From Vulcaniibacterium gelatinicum (lineage in GTDB: Bacteria > Pseudomonadota > Gammaproteobacteria > Xanthomonadales > Xanthomonadaceae), in the NCBI RefSeq assembly GCF_008033445.1, contig NZ_VNKO01000005.1, positions 62,001 to 126,000 on the forward strand: a stretch of DNA of 64,000 nt, given 5' to 3'. A program made the position numbers and the translations under genes. The notes beneath the pieces were generated by a model, which made no database searches, was not told where the DNA came from, and saw only the letters and a list, made by a program, of their open reading frames with translations. This document shows, piece after piece, positions 25,400 to 35,150 of this stretch. The stretch's first letter is position 1. Each line of letters opens with the position of its first letter.

Positions 25400-28300
25400 T
25401 CAGGCCTCCCGGCCGAGCGGCGGGGTTTCGCCCTCGAGCCGCGCCAGCTCGTGCGCGAGCGCCTCGGGCGAGCGGGTGTAGGGCGCGAGCAGGGCGTAGA
25501 ACGCGGGCACCACGAACAGCGACAGCAGGGTCGAGAAGCCGACGCCGAAGATCACCACCACACCGATCGTGGCGCGGCTGGCCGAGCCCGGGCCGCCGGC
25601 GAGCACCAGCGGCACCGCGCCGACCATGGTCGCGATCGAGGTCATCAGGATCGGCCGCAGGCGCACCCCGGCCGCCTCCACGATCGCCTCGTGCACGCTG
25701 CGCCCGGCGTCCCGCAGCTGGTTGGCGAACTCGACGATCAGGATGCCGTTCTTCGCCGCCAGGCCGACCAGCATCACGATGCCGATCTGCGAGAACAGGT
25801 TGAGCGTGCCGCCGGTGAGCCACAGCCCGAGCAGCGCGCCGAGCACGGCCAGCGGCACCGTCAGCATGATCACGAACGGGTGGATGAAGCTCTCGAACTG
25901 CGCCGCCAGCACCAGGTACACCACCAGCAGCGCCAGGCCGAAGGTCAGCAGCGCGGCGCCGCCGGCCTGGCGGTACTCGCGCGATTCGCCCTTCCAGTCC
26001 ACCTGGGCGTGCTCGGGCAGTTCCTCCTCGATCACCTGCTGCACCCATTCGATCGCCTCGCCGAGGCGGTAGCCGGGCGCCAGGCCCGCGCTGATCGTGA
26101 TCGCGCGCAGGCGGTTGAAGCGGTTCAGGCTGCCGGGCTCGGCCAGCTCGCGCAGCGTGACCAGGTTCGACAGCGGCACCAGCGAACCGTCGCGCGCGCG
26201 CACCTGGATCGCGGCCAGGTCGGCCGGGGTGGCGCGGTCGCTGCGCCCGGCCTGCACGATCACGTCGTATTCCTCGCCATCGGCCACGTAGGTGGTCACC
26301 CGCCGGCCGCCCATCATCGTCTCCAGCGCGCGCCCGATCTCGGCCACGCTCACGCCGAGGTCGGCGGCGCGCTGGCGGTCGATGTCGATGCGCATCTGCG
26401 GCCGGGTCTCCTTGTAGTCGGAGTCCACCGAGAACAGCTTCGGGTTCTGCTCCATGCGCGCCAGCAGGCGGTCGCGCCACTGCGCCAGCTCGGCGTAGTC
26501 GGGGCCGCCGATCACCACCTGCAGCGGCTGGCCGCGGCTGCGGGTCAGCCCGGTGCGCACCGAAGGGTTGGCGCGCACGCCGGGCAGCGAGGCCAGCTCC
26601 TTGCGCAGGCGCTCCACCACCTCGTTGGTGGTGACCTCGCGCTTGTTCCAATCCTGCAGGAACACGATCACCTGGCCGGTGTGCATCTCCTCGCTGGCGC
26701 CGAAGCCGCCGGGCACGCGGGTGTTGGCGCGCTGGATCGGCTGGTCCGCGCCGATGTGCCCGGCCAGGATCTTCTCGACCTGCTGGATCTGCTCGACGGT
26801 GTAGTCGAAGCCGGCGCCTTCCGGGCCGACCACGGACACGAAGAACGCGCCGCGGTCCTCCGGCGGCGCCAGCTCGGTCGGCACCAGTTTGAACAGGACC
26901 ACGCTGAGGCCGAGCGCGGCCAGCATCAGCGCGCCGTACAGGCCGGGCCGCTCGACCGTGCACTCGAGGATGCGCCGGTAGCGCGCCGCCGCCCATTCCA
27001 GCCCGCCCATCACCCAGCGGTGGATGCGCCACGGGTTCTCCCTGTCGTGCGGGCGCACCAGCTTGGACGACATCATCGGCGTGAGGGTCAGGGCGACGAA
27101 GGCCGAGATCGCCACCGCGCCGGCCAGCGCCGCCGACAGCTCGCGGAACAGCCGTCCGGTGTTGCCCTCCATGAAGCCGATCGGCAGGAACACCGCCACC
27201 AGCACCGCGGTGGTGGCGATCACCGCGAACGCGACCTGGCGCGTGCCGCGCCGGGCCGCGAGCAGCGGCGGTTCGCCAAGATCGGCGCGGCGCTGGATGT
27301 TCTCCAGCACCACGATTGCATCGTCCACCACCAGGCCGATGCACAGCACCAGCGCCAGCAGGGTCAGCAGGTTGATCGAGAAGCCGAACGCCCACAGGGC
27401 GATGAACGCCGCCACCAGGCACACCGGCACGGTCACCGCCGGGATCAGCGCCGCGCGCACGCTGCCCAGGAACAGCCAGATCACGATCAGCACCAGCGCG
27501 ATCGCCTCCAGCAGGGTCGCGTACACGCGCTTGACCGCGGCATCAATGAACACGGTGCTGTCGAAGGCGACGAAGATGTCGGTGCCTTCGGGCAGGGTGG
27601 GCTGGATCCGCCCGGCCTCGGCGCGCGCGGCGCGGGCCACGTCCAGCGCGTTGGCGGTGGAGGTCTTGATGATGCCCAGGCCGATGTTGGGCTCGCCGTT
27701 GCTGCGGTAGTAGGCGCGGCGTTCGCTGGAGGCCAGCTCCACCTTCGCCACGTCGCCGAGCCGCACCACGTAGCCGTCGGCGCCCTTGCGCAGCGGGATC
27801 TGGGCGAAGTCCTGCGGCTCGCGGTAGCTGCGCTCCACGCGCAGGGTGAAGTCGCGCGCCTGCGACTCGAGCCGGCCGGCCGGCAGCTCGACGTTCTCGG
27901 CGCGCAGCGCGTTCTCCACGTCGGCCACGGTCAGGCCGCGCGCGGCGAGCGCGTCGCGGTCGAGCCAGATCCGCATCGCGTAGCGCTGCTGGCCGCCGAT
28001 CCGCACCTGGGCCACGCCGTCCAGCGCCGACAGCCGGTCCACCACGTAGCGCTCGGCGTAGTCGGTGAGCTGCAGCGTGTCCATCGTGGTCGAACTCATG
28101 TTCAGCCACAGGATGGTCTCGGCGTCGCTCTCGACCTTCTCGATCTCGGGCGGATCGGCCTCCGGCGGCAGCCGGTCGAGCACGCGGCTGACCGCGTCGC
28201 GCACGTCGTTGGCCGCGGCCTCGATGTCGCGCGAGAGGTTGAACTCGATGCTGATCGAGGCGCGCCCGTTGACGCTGCGCGACTCGATGGTCTCGATGCC

Positions 28301-28525
28301 CTCGGTGCCCGAGAGCGCGTCCTCCAGCACCTGGGTGATGCGCGTCTCCACCACCGCCGCCGAGGCGCCGGGGTAAGCCACGTCCACCGACACCACCGGC
28401 GGGTCGATCGCCGGCAGTTCGCGCAGGGTGAGCCGGGTGTAGGCCAGCACGCCGAGCACGATCAGCAGCAGGCTCATCACGGTCGCGAAGACCGGACGCT
28501 CGATGGAGATGTCGGAGAGCTTCAT
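25400..28525 (-). CDS. RND efflux permease (HAE1-type)
   Basis: A 1041-residue inner-membrane pump. It starts with [24 protein letters not shown], has two large periplasmic loops, and carries the proton-relay pair in [11 protein letters not shown] of the fourth membrane segment; GLVVDDA and [19 protein letters not shown] are family blocks. Its ATG overlaps the adaptor stop by 4 bases, so translation is coupled. No outer-membrane factor gene is adjacent, so it probably uses a shared TolC-like channel. Substrate unknown (multidrug type by similarity). Confidence 0.95.
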   Translation of the reverse strand: MKLSDISIERPVFATVMSLLLIVLGVLAYTRLTLRELPAIDPPVVSVDVAYPGASAAVVETRITQVLEDALSGTEGIETIESRSVNGRASISIEFNLSRDIEAAANDVRDAVSRVLDRLPPEADPPEIEKVESDAETILWLNMSSTTMDTLQLTDYAERYVVDRLSALDGVAQVRIGGQQRYAMRIWLDRDALAARGLTVADVENALRAENVELPAGRLESQARDFTLRVERSYREPQDFAQIPLRKGADGYVVRLGDVAKVELASSERRAYYRSNGEPNIGLGIIKTSTANALDVARAARAEAGRIQPTLPEGTDIFVAFDSTVFIDAAVKRVYATLLEAIALVLIVIWLFLGSVRAALIPAVTVPVCLVAAFIALWAFGFSINLLTLLALVLCIGLVVDDAIVVLENIQRRADLGEPPLLAARRGTRQVAFAVIATTAVLVAVFLPIGFMEGNTGRLFRELSAALAGAVAISAFVALTLTPMMSSKLVRPHDRENPWRIHRWVMGGLEWAAARYRRILECTVERPGLYGALMLAALGLSVVLFKLVPTELAPPEDRGAFFVSVVGPEGAGFDYTVEQIQQVEKILAGHIGADQPIQRANTRVPGGFGASEEMHTGQVIVFLQDWNKREVTTNEVVERLRKELASLPGVRANPSVRTGLTRSRGQPLQVVIGGPDYAELAQWRDRLLARMEQNPKLFSVDSDYKETRPQMRIDIDRQRAADLGVSVAEIGRALETMMGGRRVTTYVADGEEYDVIVQAGRSDRATPADLAAIQVRARDGSLVPLSNLVTLRELAEPGSLNRFNRLRAITISAGLAPGYRLGEAIEWVQQVIEEELPEHAQVDWKGESREYRQAGGAALLTFGLALLVVYLVLAAQFESFIHPFVIMLTVPLAVLGALLGLWLTGGTLNLFSQIGIVMLVGLAAKNGILIVEFANQLRDAGRSVHEAIVEAAGVRLRPILMTSIATMVGAVPLVLAGGPGSASRATIGVVVIFGVGFSTLLSLFVVPAFYALLAPYTRSPEALAHELARLEGETPPLGREA

Positions 28526-29643
28526 CGCCCGGCGTCTCCGTCCCTCCGCGCCCTCCCGCGCGCACCGGGCGCGGCGGGTGACGCGCCGGCCTCGACCACC
28601 TTCGCCCCCGGCCGCAGCTTGCCCACGCCGTCCACCACGATCCGCTCGCCCGGCTTCACCCCGGAAACGAGCTCGGCCTGGCCCTCGCGGCGCGCGCCGA
28701 CCTGCACCTCGGCCTGCTCGACCGTACCGTCCGCCTGCATCCGGTACACGAACGACTTCTGCCCGACCTGCACGATCGCGATCTCGGGCACCAGCAGCGC
28801 CCGGCGCTCGGCCTGCATCAGCTGCACCGTGACCAGCATCCCGGGACGCAGCGCGCGGTCGGGGTTGGCGAACTCGCCGCGCACCGTCACCGCGCGCGTG
28901 TCCGGATCCACGCGCGCATCCACCGCGCTCACCGTGCCCTCGAACACGCGCCCGGGATGGGCGACGCTGGTGCCACTGATGCGCAGCCCCGGCGCGAGCC
29001 GGGTCAGCAGCGCCTCGGGCACCGGGAAGTCCACGTACACGCGCGAGAGGTCGTCGAGGGTGGCGATCGGCGTGCCGGGCGTGACCAGCGCGCCGGGGCT
29101 GACCTGGCGGATGCCGAGCCGGCCGGCGAACGGGGCGCGGATCACGCGCTCGCCGAGCTGCGCGCGCACCAGCGCCACGCGCGCCCGCGCCGCGTCGCGG
29201 GTGGCGCGCGCCGAATCGAGCTGCGAGCGGGCGATCAGTTGCTGCGCGGCCAGTTCGCTCTGGCGCCGGTACTGGCGCTCGGCTTCCTCGGCCGCGGCCT
29301 GCGCCTCGGCCAGCGCGGCCTGCTGCTGCTGGCCGGAAAGCGTGACCAGCACCGCGCCCCTGGCGACCTCCTCGCCGCTGTCGAAATGCACCTGCTGCAC
29401 GGTCTCGCTGACCTTGGCGGTGACCGTGACCGACTCGCGCGCCTGCACGGTGCCGATCGCCTGCACGCGGTCGGCGAACGGCTGCAGGCGCAGCACGACG
29501 GTCGTGACCGGCACCGGCGGATTGCCGCCGCGGGGGCCGGCGGCCGCGGCCTCGTCCTTGCCGCCGCAGCCGGCGAGCAGCGCAGCGGCCAGGACAGGGG
29601 CAAGGGCAAGGAGGAAACGGAGAACGGGACGGGAATTGGGCAT
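28522..29643 (-). CDS. RND periplasmic adaptor lipoprotein
   Basis: A 373-residue membrane fusion protein with a lipobox LLAGC (lipidated Cys26), barrel-sandwich halves around an alpha-helical hairpin (about 90-165), and beta-barrel and membrane-proximal domains ([19 protein letters not shown]). The frame runs on to 29706, but the signal peptide places the start at ATG 29643. There is no Shine-Dalgarno; TAGAAT lies 8 bases upstream, so the mRNA may be leaderless. First gene of the two-gene RND operon. Confidence 0.94.
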   Translation of the reverse strand: MPNSRPVLRFLLALAPVLAAALLAGCGGKDEAAAAGPRGGNPPVPVTTVVLRLQPFADRVQAIGTVQARESVTVTAKVSETVQQVHFDSGEEVARGAVLVTLSGQQQQAALAEAQAAAEEAERQYRRQSELAAQQLIARSQLDSARATRDAARARVALVRAQLGERVIRAPFAGRLGIRQVSPGALVTPGTPIATLDDLSRVYVDFPVPEALLTRLAPGLRISGTSVAHPGRVFEGTVSAVDARVDPDTRAVTVRGEFANPDRALRPGMLVTVQLMQAERRALLVPEIAIVQVGQKSFVYRMQADGTVEQAEVQVGARREGQAELVSGVKPGERIVVDGVGKLRPGAKVVEAGASPAAPGARGRARRDGDAGR

Positions 29644-29651
29644 GCGGGGCG

Positions 29652-29657
29652 ATTCTA
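29652..29657 (-). promoter_or_regulatory. -10 element of the RND operon
   Basis: TAGAAT (five of six consensus bases) on the minus strand, 8 bases before the adaptor ATG. A TTGACA at 29668-29673 is too close (10-base spacing) to be its -35. Confidence 0.4.
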
Positions 29658-29884
29658 GCGATCCGGATGTCAACGCCCTTGCAGGCGCACGGTTGACACG
29701 GCGCATGCGGCGCCGGGCCGGGAACCGCTCAGGAAAGCCGGATCCGCCCGACGCTGCGCCTGCCGATGGTCACGGCAGTGCCGGCCTGGTTCCCGCTTTG
29801 CGGTTTCGAGGGCGCTGGCTGGCGCGAAGGGCACACGGGGTGGGGCTGGGTGGAACCAGCCGCCACTTGCGGCACACTGACCGC

Positions 29885-30448
29885 ATGCCGATCGAAGTGC
29901 TCGAGGCCGACCTGACCACGCTGGCGGTGGACGCAATCGTCAACGCCGCCAACCCGGCCCTGCTCGGCGGCGGCGGCGTGGACGGCGCGATCCACCGCGC
30001 CGCGGGACCGGGACTGCTGGCCGAGTGCCGGGCGCTGCCGGAAACACAGCCGGGCCTGCGCTGCCCGACCGGCGAGGCGCGCATCACCGGCGGCCATCGC
30101 CTGCCCGCGCGCCATGTCATCCACACGGTCGGGCCGGTCTGGCATGGCGGCGCGCAGGGCGAACCGGCGCTGCTGGCATCCTGTTACCGCGCCTGCCTGG
30201 CCCTGGCCGAAACGCACGGCCTGCGTTCGATCGCCTTCCCCGCGATCAGCTGCGGGATCTACGGCTACCCGCCGGACCAGGCCGTGCCGCTCGCGGTGGC
30301 CACGGTGCGGGAGTGGCTCGCCACGCACGCGCTGCCGGAACGGGTGGTGTTCTGCTGCTTCGACGCGGCGATGGCCGCACGCTACCGGCGCGCGCTGGCG
30401 ACGGCGCCGGGCGCGGGCACGACCGACGCAACCGGGCCGCACGCATGA
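29885..30448 (+). CDS. macro-domain protein (O-acetyl-ADP-ribose deacetylase type)
   Basis: A 187-residue single macro domain of the YmdB/MacroD group, which removes ADP-ribose or acetyl from ADP-ribosylated substrates. Ligand-binding blocks [21 protein letters not shown] (residue 18 onward) and [12 protein letters not shown] are intact. The first codon is 6 bases after a weak -10-like CACACT. The stop overlaps the next gene start (ATGA), so it is translationally coupled to a membrane protein of unknown function. The last 20 residues are disordered. Confidence 0.93.
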   Translation: MPIEVLEADLTTLAVDAIVNAANPALLGGGGVDGAIHRAAGPGLLAECRALPETQPGLRCPTGEARITGGHRLPARHVIHTVGPVWHGGAQGEPALLASCYRACLALAETHGLRSIAFPAISCGIYGYPPDQAVPLAVATVREWLATHALPERVVFCCFDAAMAARYRRALATAPGAGTTDATGPHA

Positions 30449-31125
30449 AACCGGACCGGGCCACCCTGCCGATCTTCCTCTCCAACGCGCTCGCGCTGGC
30501 GGTGGCCGCGTGGGAGCAGTGGCCGCTGGTGATGCTGCTGTGGCCGTACTGGTGCCAGAGCGTGATCATCGGCTGGTTCGCGCGCAAGCGGATCCTCGCC
30601 CTCGGCCGCTATTCCACCGCGGGTTTCACCGTCAACGGCCGCAGCGTGGCGGCGACGCCGGAGACGCAGCGCCGCGTGGCCTGGTTCTTCGCCCTGCACT
30701 ACGGCCTGTTCCACCTGATCTACGCGCTGTTCCTGTGCGTGTTCACCGTGATCACGCTGGCCGCGCAGTTCGCGCCGGAGACGGTGCCGGAGCTGCCGTT
30801 CGGCGGGCGCCTGCAGTGGCACGACCCGCTGCTGGTGGCCGGCCTGGCGGTCTCGTTCTGGTTCAGCCACCGCAAGTCGCACCGCGAGCACGTGGCCGCG
30901 GACCTGGCGCGCACGCCCAACCTCGGCACGCTGATGTTCATGCCCTACCTGCGCGTGCTGCCGATGCACATGACGATCCTGCTGGGGATGGCACTCGGGC
31001 ATGCCGGGAGCCTGCTGCTGTTCGGCGTGCTCAAGACCGCGGCCGACGTCGGCATGCACCTGCTCGAGCACCGCTGGCTGCAGCGCGGCGCGCAAGGCGC
31101 GCCGGCCACGCCCACGCCGCCCTGA
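30445..31125 (+). CDS. DUF6498-like integral membrane protein
   Basis: A 226-residue protein with about five hydrophobic segments (about 8-30, 32-45, 70-95, 128-143, 170-205). Motifs ARKRIL near the second segment and [13 protein letters not shown] in a cytoplasmic loop are suggestive of the DUF6498 family. It overlaps the macro-domain gene by 4 bases. Function unknown; the coupling hints at a membrane partner in ADP-ribose or nucleotide signalling, but this is only inference. Confidence 0.75.
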   Translation: MKPDRATLPIFLSNALALAVAAWEQWPLVMLLWPYWCQSVIIGWFARKRILALGRYSTAGFTVNGRSVAATPETQRRVAWFFALHYGLFHLIYALFLCVFTVITLAAQFAPETVPELPFGGRLQWHDPLLVAGLAVSFWFSHRKSHREHVAADLARTPNLGTLMFMPYLRVLPMHMTILLGMALGHAGSLLLFGVLKTAADVGMHLLEHRWLQRGAQGAPATPTPP

Positions 31126-31142
31126 ATACCCCCTGAAACGGA

Positions 31143-31165
31143 AACGCCGGCACGGGGCCGGCGTT
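31143..31165. terminator. bidirectional terminator hairpin
   Basis: Perfect 9-base-pair stem AACGCCGGC/GCCGGCGTT with a 5-base loop between the converging DUF6498 and aldolase genes; followed by TCCGTTTC on the minus side and TTCC... on the plus side. Confidence 0.6.
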
Positions 31166-31195
31166 CCGGATCGCGGGACGGTGGCAGGGACGGCG

Positions 31196-32206
31196 TCAGG
31201 CCGCCTGCTTCCACTGGCCGAGCGCGGCCAGGCCGTTGTCGCGGGCGCGGGCGTACACCGTCTCCTGCGCCTTGGCCCAGTTGCCCTGCATGTCCTGCGC
31301 CCACAGCTTGAGCGCGGCCTGCTGCATGGCGCGGCCGTAGGAGAACGACAGCGGCCACGGGTGCGGGCCCATCTGGTTCATCGCGTTCAGGTGCGCGGTC
31401 GCGGCCTCGTCGCTCTGGCCGCCGGACAGGAACACGATGCCCGGCAGGATCGCCGGCACCGCGGTCTTCAGGCACATCAGGGTGCTCTCGGCCACCTCCT
31501 CGACGCTGGCCTGCTCGGGGCAGTCCTTGCCCGGCACCACCATCGAGGCCTTCAGGATCGTGCCCTCGAGCATCACGTTGTGGTTGTACAGGGCGTCGAA
31601 CAGCGAGCGCAGCACCACTTCGGTCACCTCGTAGCAGGTGCCGATGTCATGGCTGCCGTCCATCAGCACTTCCGGCTCCACCATCGGCACCAGGCCCTGC
31701 TCCTGGCACAGCGCGGCATAGCGGGCCAGGGCGTGGCTGTTGGCCTCGATGCAGGTGCCCGAGGGGATGTCCTCGCCGATGGTGATCACCGCGCGCCACT
31801 TGGCGAAGCGGGCGCCGAGCCTGGCGTACTCCTTCAGACGGTCGCGCAGGCCGTCCAGGCCCTCGGTCACGACCTCGCCGGGAAAGCCGGCCAGTGGCTG
31901 GGTGCCCTTGTCCACCTTGATGCCGGGGATGATGCCGTTGTCCATCATCACCTTGGTGAACGGGACGCCGGCCCTGGTGGACTGGCGAATGGTCTCGTCG
32001 AACAGGATCGCGCCGGAGATGTAGTCGCCGAGCTTCGGCGTGGTCAGCAGCAGCTCGCGGTAGGCGCGCCGGTTCTCCTCGGTGTTCTCGATCCCCACCG
32101 CGGCGAAGCGCTTGGCGATGGTGGCGGTGGACTCGTCGATGGCGATGATGCCCTTGCCCGGCGCGACCATGGCGCGGGCGGTGTCGGCAAGCTGTTCGAT
32201 GCTCAT
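31196..32206 (-). CDS. fba: class I fructose-bisphosphate aldolase
   Basis: A 336-residue Schiff-base aldolase cleaving fructose 1,6-bisphosphate. The catalytic lysine is K219 in GTILKASMVVPGKD; IIAIDEST, AGVPFTKVMMDNGIIPGIKVD and LSGGQSDEAATAHLNAMN are class I blocks; it is not the metal-dependent class II enzyme. A perfect TATAAT lies 33 bases upstream. Part of a same-strand run gap-...-pgk-pyk-fba. Confidence 0.96.
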   Translation of the reverse strand: MSIEQLADTARAMVAPGKGIIAIDESTATIAKRFAAVGIENTEENRRAYRELLLTTPKLGDYISGAILFDETIRQSTRAGVPFTKVMMDNGIIPGIKVDKGTQPLAGFPGEVVTEGLDGLRDRLKEYARLGARFAKWRAVITIGEDIPSGTCIEANSHALARYAALCQEQGLVPMVEPEVLMDGSHDIGTCYEVTEVVLRSLFDALYNHNVMLEGTILKASMVVPGKDCPEQASVEEVAESTLMCLKTAVPAILPGIVFLSGGQSDEAATAHLNAMNQMGPHPWPLSFSYGRAMQQAALKLWAQDMQGNWAKAQETVYARARDNGLAALGQWKQAA

Positions 32207-32239
32207 GGGCGTGCTGGGGCGCGGGTGGGAAAGCGTGGA

Positions 32240-32245
32240 ATTATA
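32240..32245 (-). promoter_or_regulatory. aldolase promoter -10
   Basis: Perfect TATAAT on the minus strand; no consensus -35 at 16-18 bases. The implied leader is about 25 bases, without a clear Shine-Dalgarno. Confidence 0.5.
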
Positions 32246-32303
32246 CCCTCACCCCCATCCCGGCCTGCGCCCGCCGCCGCTGCGGGAGCGGGTGGGCGGG
32301 GAC

Positions 32304-32325
32304 GGCGGGCCAAGGCCCGCCCTAC
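32304..32325. repeat. GTAGGGCGGGCC palindromic repeat, copy 1
   Basis: GGCGGGCC-AA-GGCCCGCC with flanking CTAC; the CTA at 32322-32324 is the TAG stop of pyk on the minus strand. The same 8-base-pair palindrome with GTA flank recurs at 53652-53673. It probably also acts as a 3' hairpin for pyk. Confidence 0.65.
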
Positions 32326-33785
32326 AGGTCGCCCAGCCCCTCGGCCCGGCCGTCCGGGCCGACCTGGAGCAGGCGCAGGGTGTTGGTGGCCCCGTGCCGC
32401 TCCATGTGGTCGCCGCTGGTGACCACCACCCGATCGCCGGCGGCCAGCAGGCCCTGGCCGTACAGCACCCGCAGCGCCTCGCGCGCGGCCTCGCGCGAGC
32501 CCAGGCCGCGGCTGTCGAAGGCGATCGGGAACACGTCGCGCATCAGCGCCATGCGCCGGCGCGCGCCGGCGTGGCGCGAGAGGGCATAGATCGGCGAGGC
32601 CGAGCGGAAGCGCGAGAGGTAGCGCGCGGTGCCGCCGGACTCGGTCATGGCCACGATCGCGCGCACGCCGATGTGCTCGGTCAGGAACATCGCCGCCATC
32701 GCGATCGCCTGGTCGGCGCGCTCGAGGTTGCGCGGCGCGGCCTCGAAGTCGGTGTCGTGGTCGAACTGGCGCTCGGCGCCGACGCAGATCCGCGCCATCG
32801 CCTCCACCGCCTTCACCGGCCAGTTCCCGGCCGCGGTCTCCTGCGACAGCATCACCGCGTCGGTGCCGTCGATCACCGAATTGGCGACATCGAGCACCTC
32901 GGCCCGGGTCGGGATCGGCGAGTCCACCATGGACTGCAGCATCTGCGTGGCGGTGATCACGACCTTGTTGCGCTGCAGGGTCTCGCGGATGATCTTCTTC
33001 TGCAGGCCGGGCAGTTCGGCGTCGCCGATCTCCACGCCGAGGTCGCCGCGCGCCACCATCACCACGTCGGCGGCATCGATGATCCCGGCCAGGTTCGCGA
33101 TCGCCTCGGCACGCTCGATCTTGGCCACCAGCGCCGCGTCGGAACCGGCCGCGCGCGCGATCGCCCGCGCCTCCTCGATGTCGGCGGCGTCGCGGCAGAA
33201 CGACACCGCGATGAAGTCGGCCCCGATCCGCGCGGCCACGCCGATCAGCTCGCGGTCGCGCTCGGTCAGCGCGCCCAGCGAGAGCCCGCCGCCGTGGCGG
33301 TTCAGGCCCTTGCGGTCGGACAGGGTGGCGTCGTTGAGCACGGTGGTGACGATGCGCTCGCCCTCCACCCGCTCCACCTGCAACTGCACCAGGCCGTCGT
33401 CGAGCAGCAGGATGTCGCCCGTGCGCACGTCGCCGGGCAGGCCGAGATAGCTGATCCCGACCTGCGAGGCATCGCCCGGGGGCGCGTCCGCGCGCGCCAC
33501 CAGGTCGAAGCGCTGCCCCGCCTGCAGCCGCACCCGGCCCTCGGCAAAGCGCTCGATGCGCAACTTCGGCCCGGGCAGGTCCGCCAGGATGCCGACCTCC
33601 ACGCCGACCCGCTCCGCCGCCACGCGCACCGCCTGCGCGCGCGCCACCTGCGCCGACGGGTCGCCGTGCGAGAAGTTCAGCCGCACCGCGTCCACGCCGG
33701 CGGCGAGCAGCGCGTCGAGCACGCCCGGCCCGTCGGTGGCGGGGCCGAGCGTGGCCAGGATCCGGGTGCGGCGGCGGTGCGACAT
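32322..33785 (-). CDS. pyk: pyruvate kinase
   Basis: A 487-residue enzyme converting phosphoenolpyruvate plus ADP to pyruvate plus ATP. The TIM barrel holds TRILATLGPA, VRLNFSHGD, FIAVSFCRDAADIEEAR, AKIERAEAIANL, MVARGDLGVEI and the substrate-loop lysine region NKVVITATQMLQSM; a C-terminal regulatory domain follows (from about 350). The upstream extension to a GTG at 33815 lacks a Shine-Dalgarno, so ATG 33785 is preferred. The stop codon lies at the edge of a dispersed palindrome. Downstream of pgk on the same strand. Confidence 0.95.
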   Translation of the reverse strand: MSHRRRTRILATLGPATDGPGVLDALLAAGVDAVRLNFSHGDPSAQVARAQAVRVAAERVGVEVGILADLPGPKLRIERFAEGRVRLQAGQRFDLVARADAPPGDASQVGISYLGLPGDVRTGDILLLDDGLVQLQVERVEGERIVTTVLNDATLSDRKGLNRHGGGLSLGALTERDRELIGVAARIGADFIAVSFCRDAADIEEARAIARAAGSDAALVAKIERAEAIANLAGIIDAADVVMVARGDLGVEIGDAELPGLQKKIIRETLQRNKVVITATQMLQSMVDSPIPTRAEVLDVANSVIDGTDAVMLSQETAAGNWPVKAVEAMARICVGAERQFDHDTDFEAAPRNLERADQAIAMAAMFLTEHIGVRAIVAMTESGGTARYLSRFRSASPIYALSRHAGARRRMALMRDVFPIAFDSRGLGSREAAREALRVLYGQGLLAAGDRVVVTSGDHMERHGATNTLRLLQVGPDGRAEGLGDL

Positions 33786-33875
33786 CGGGTGTTCCGGCGG
33801 AAAAACCGCGCTCACGCTAGCACGCGCGCGGGCGCATCCGGAACCGCGCCGCGGCGCAAACGATTGCAGCGCGGC

Positions 33876-35051
33876 TCAGCCCGCGCGCGCCTTCAGCGCC
33901 GCCACCGCCGGCAGTTCCTTGCCCTCGAGGAACTCGAGGAAGGCACCGCCGCCGGTGGAGATGTAGGAGACCCGGTCGGCGATGCCGTACTTGTCCACCG
34001 CGGCCAGGGTGTCGCCGCCGCCGGCGATCGAGAACGCGGACGAATCGGCGATCGCGCGGGCCAGGGCCTGCGTGCCCTTGCCGAAGGCGTCGAACTCGAA
34101 CACGCCGACCGGGCCGTTCCAGACCACGGTGCCGGCCGAGGCCACCAGCGCGGCGTAGCGCGCGGCGGTCTGCGGGCCGATGTCGAGGATCATGTCGCCT
34201 TCGCCCACCGCCTCCACCGGCTTCACCGTGGCCGGCGCGTCGGCCTTGAACTCGGGCGCGACCACCACGTCGGTGGGCAGCGGGATCTCGGCGCCGCGCG
34301 CCTTGGCGTCGGCCATGATCGCCTTCGCGGTCTCGACCAGGTCCGGCTCGTACAGCGACTTGCCGACCGGCAGCCCCTGCGCGGCGAGGAAGGTGTTGGC
34401 GATGCCGCCGCCGACGATCAGCCGGTCCACCTTGCGCACCAGCGAGGACAGCAGCTCGAGCTTGGTGCTGACCTTGCTGCCGGCGACGATGGCCAGCAGC
34501 GGCCGCGCCGGATGTTCGAGCGCGCGGGCCAGGGCGTCGAGTTCGGCCATCAGCAGCGGGCCGCCGCAGGCGACCCGGGCGAACCGGATCACGCCGTGGG
34601 TGGAGGCCTGGGCGCGGTGCGCGGTGCCGAAGGCGTCCATCACGAACACGTCGCACAGCGCGGCGTACTTGCGCGCCAGGGCCTCGTCGTCCTTGCCCTC
34701 GCCGACGTTCATGCGGCAGTTCTCGAGCAGCACGATCCGCCCCGGCGCGACCTCGACCCCGTCCACCCAGTCGCGCACCAGCGGCACCTCGACACCGAGC
34801 AGCTCCGACAGGCGGCGCGCGACCGGGGCGAGCGAATCGGCCTCGCTCCACTGGCCTTCCTTCGGCCGGCCCAGGTGCGACATCACCATCACCGCCGCGC
34901 CCTGTTCCAGCGCATGGCGCAGGGTGGGCAGCGAGGCGAGGATGCGCTGGTCGGAGGTCACCCGGCCGTGCTCGATCGGCACGTTGAGGTCCTGGCGGAT
35001 CAGCACGCGCTTGCCGCGCAGGTCGAGGTCGGTCATGCGGAGGATGGACAT
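33876..35051 (-). CDS. pgk: phosphoglycerate kinase
   Basis: A 391-residue enzyme transferring phosphate from 1,3-bisphosphoglycerate to [62 protein letters not shown] and the C-terminal [16 protein letters not shown] are all present. Starts [11 protein letters not shown], which I recall as the typical Xanthomonadaceae N-terminus. Lies 90 bases upstream of pyk. Confidence 0.97.
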   Translation of the reverse strand: MSILRMTDLDLRGKRVLIRQDLNVPIEHGRVTSDQRILASLPTLRHALEQGAAVMVMSHLGRPKEGQWSEADSLAPVARRLSELLGVEVPLVRDWVDGVEVAPGRIVLLENCRMNVGEGKDDEALARKYAALCDVFVMDAFGTAHRAQASTHGVIRFARVACGGPLLMAELDALARALEHPARPLLAIVAGSKVSTKLELLSSLVRKVDRLIVGGGIANTFLAAQGLPVGKSLYEPDLVETAKAIMADAKARGAEIPLPTDVVVAPEFKADAPATVKPVEAVGEGDMILDIGPQTAARYAALVASAGTVVWNGPVGVFEFDAFGKGTQALARAIADSSAFSIAGGGDTLAAVDKYGIADRVSYISTGGGAFLEFLEGKELPAVAALKARAG

Positions 35052-35150
35052 GGCGCTCCCGGGCCGGTCGGGCCGTGTGTGGCGGGGGGAAAGGCGCGCA
35101 TTGTCCGGGCTGCGGGCGGCGGTTTCAAACGCGCCGGCCGGGCACCGGCC

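Noticed and set aside
29668-29673. TTGACA as -35 of the first RND operon
   Set aside because: Only 10 bases from the TAGAAT hexamer, too short for a sigma70 promoter.
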